In this document: positions 7,132 to 7,420 of the stretch, one piece after another
Position numbering within the stretch: position 1 is the first letter of the stretch
How the letters are laid out: each line of letters begins with the position of its first letter
DNA from: Bacteroidota bacterium
GTDB taxonomy: Bacteria; Bacteroidota; Ignavibacteria; UBA10030; UBA8401
DNA length: 7,420 nt
Assembly: GCA_025355705.1 (NCBI GenBank)
Contig: JANXZD010000160.1
Location: 1 to 7,420, forward strand
Direction: 5' to 3'
The notes under the pieces: generated by a model
Seen by the model: the letters and a program-made list of their open reading frames with translations, nothing else
Databases searched by the model: none
What the model was told of the DNA's origin: nothing
Program-made: the position numbers and the translations under genes

Positions 7132-7160
7132 ATCATACTGAAAGATTTCTCTTCAATCAA
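7132..7160 (-). promoter_or_regulatory. Sigma70-like promoter for the esterase-ppc operon
   Basis: On the minus strand a TTGATT -35 box (7155-7160, 4 of 6 matches to consensus) is followed by a 17-nt spacer and a TATGAT -10 box (7132-7137, 5 of 6). The expected transcript start near 7125 would give a leader of about 16 nt that contains the Shine-Dalgarno at 7115-7120, which fits the chosen esterase start. No terminator or promoter is seen between esterase and carboxylase, so it probably serves both. Confidence 0.6.
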
Positions 7161-7167
7161 CGCAAAT

Positions 7168-7195
7168 TTGACGATTTAGAATAAATCACTATATT
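7168..7195 (+). promoter_or_regulatory. Sigma70-like promoter for the right-edge gene
   Basis: A TTGACG -35 box (7168-7173, 5 of 6 consensus matches), a 16-nt spacer and a TATATT -10 box (7190-7195, 5 of 6) predict transcription starting near 7202. The leader of about 31 nt holds the AGAGGAG sequence before ATG 7233. Its -35 box lies 7 bp from the -35 box of the oppositely oriented esterase promoter. Confidence 0.62.
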
Positions 7196-7223
7196 CAAAG
7201 AAGAAAACTGTCACACCATGAAA

Positions 7224-7230
7224 AGAGGAG
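7224..7230 (+). promoter_or_regulatory. Ribosome binding site of the right-edge gene
   Basis: AGAGGAG lies 2 nt before the ATG at 7233; pairing through its AGAGG part gives a more usual 4-nt spacing. It falls inside the coding sequence if translation starts at the in-frame ATG 7218, which has no such sequence upstream, so it favours 7233. Confidence 0.5.
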
Positions 7231-7232
7231 AT

Positions 7233-7420
7233 ATGAAAAAAATTGGAATCCTGTATGGGCAAGAAAATACATTCCCACCGGCATTTATTGAGCGGGTAAA
7301 CGCGAAAAAAGAGAGTGGAATTATTGCAGAAGCTGTTACGATCGATAAAGTATTGCAAGGTGAATCCTCGGAGTATGATGTCATCATCGATCGGATATCC
7401 CAGGATATTCCATTTTATAG
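7233..7420 (+). CDS. Unassigned protein, N-terminal 62 residues (3' end outside window); possibly ATP-grasp related
   Basis: The frame is open from ATG 7233 to the window edge. The N-terminus KKIGILYGQENTFPPAF has a short hydrophobic beta-strand followed by a Gly and a polar loop, then a likely helix (AFIERVNAKKES) and a strand GIIAEAVTI. The segment YDVIIDRISQDIPFY near the edge is again a strand plus loop. This alternating strand/helix start without signal peptide fits a cytoplasmic Rossmann-like or pre-ATP-grasp domain, and the VIIDRISQDIPFYR-type stretch reminds me of uncharacterised ATP-grasp-like proteins of the FCB group, but the ATP-grasp core itself lies outside the window. An in-frame ATG at 7218 would add five residues. 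Promoter and Shine-Dalgarno support a real gene. The family suggestion is weak. Confidence 0.6.
   Translation, partial: MKKIGILYGQENTFPPAFIERVNAKKESGIIAEAVTIDKVLQGESSEYDVIIDRISQDIPFY

Noticed and set aside
7110..7160. N-terminal extension of the esterase (17 extra residues)
   Set aside because: It would place coding sequence over the predicted -10 and -35 boxes and bury the signal peptide; the Shine-Dalgarno at 7115-7120 supports ATG 7109.
7176..7358. Minus-strand 60-residue frame at the right edge
   Set aside because: It is antisense to the partial gene at 7233, runs over the + strand promoter, and is Phe/Ser-rich with no recognisable family.

Overview
The window looks like a piece of chromosome from a Bacteroidota/Chlorobiota-type (FCB group) bacterium, most likely an Ignavibacteria-like lineage. 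Three things suggest this: a TonB-dependent receptor next to a PorV/PorQ-type outer-membrane barrel, a lipoprotein with acidic residues directly after the lipobox Cys, and moderately AT-rich DNA in which most starts lack a Shine-Dalgarno sequence. The placement is by protein character only. There is no rRNA, tRNA, CRISPR array, insertion sequence or phage gene.

Left part (2-2710, + strand): a tight run of three cell-envelope genes. It holds the C-terminal end of a TonB-dependent receptor (cut by the window edge), a PorV/PorQ-family barrel 15 nt later, and an NHL-type beta-propeller lipoprotein 2 nt after that. A strong intrinsic terminator closes the run (2682-2710). The spacing implies one transcript and probably one outer-membrane assembly.

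Middle (2716-3468, + strand): a class III (CobB/SIRT5-like) sirtuin with the YxxR acyl-selectivity motif and a non-standard Cys3His-type zinc site. Its likely ATG lies 5 nt after the T-run of the upstream terminator. A perfect 17-bp hairpin at 3432-3468 separates it from the convergent gene on its right.

Right part (3475-7160, - strand): a two-gene operon of a secreted alpha/beta-hydrolase esterase followed, 2 nt later, by a complete type-1 phosphoenolpyruvate carboxylase with all catalytic and allosteric landmark residues. It is read from a sigma70-like promoter at 7132-7160. A second, divergent promoter (7168-7195) drives a partial gene at the right edge (7233 onward) that I cannot assign firmly.

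The genes are mostly ordinary: envelope functions, protein deacylation and anaplerotic CO2 fixation. I see no clear undescribed defence or mobile system. The points most worth checking are the receptor/PorV/propeller operon, the altered zinc site and start of the sirtuin, and the back-to-back divergent promoters.
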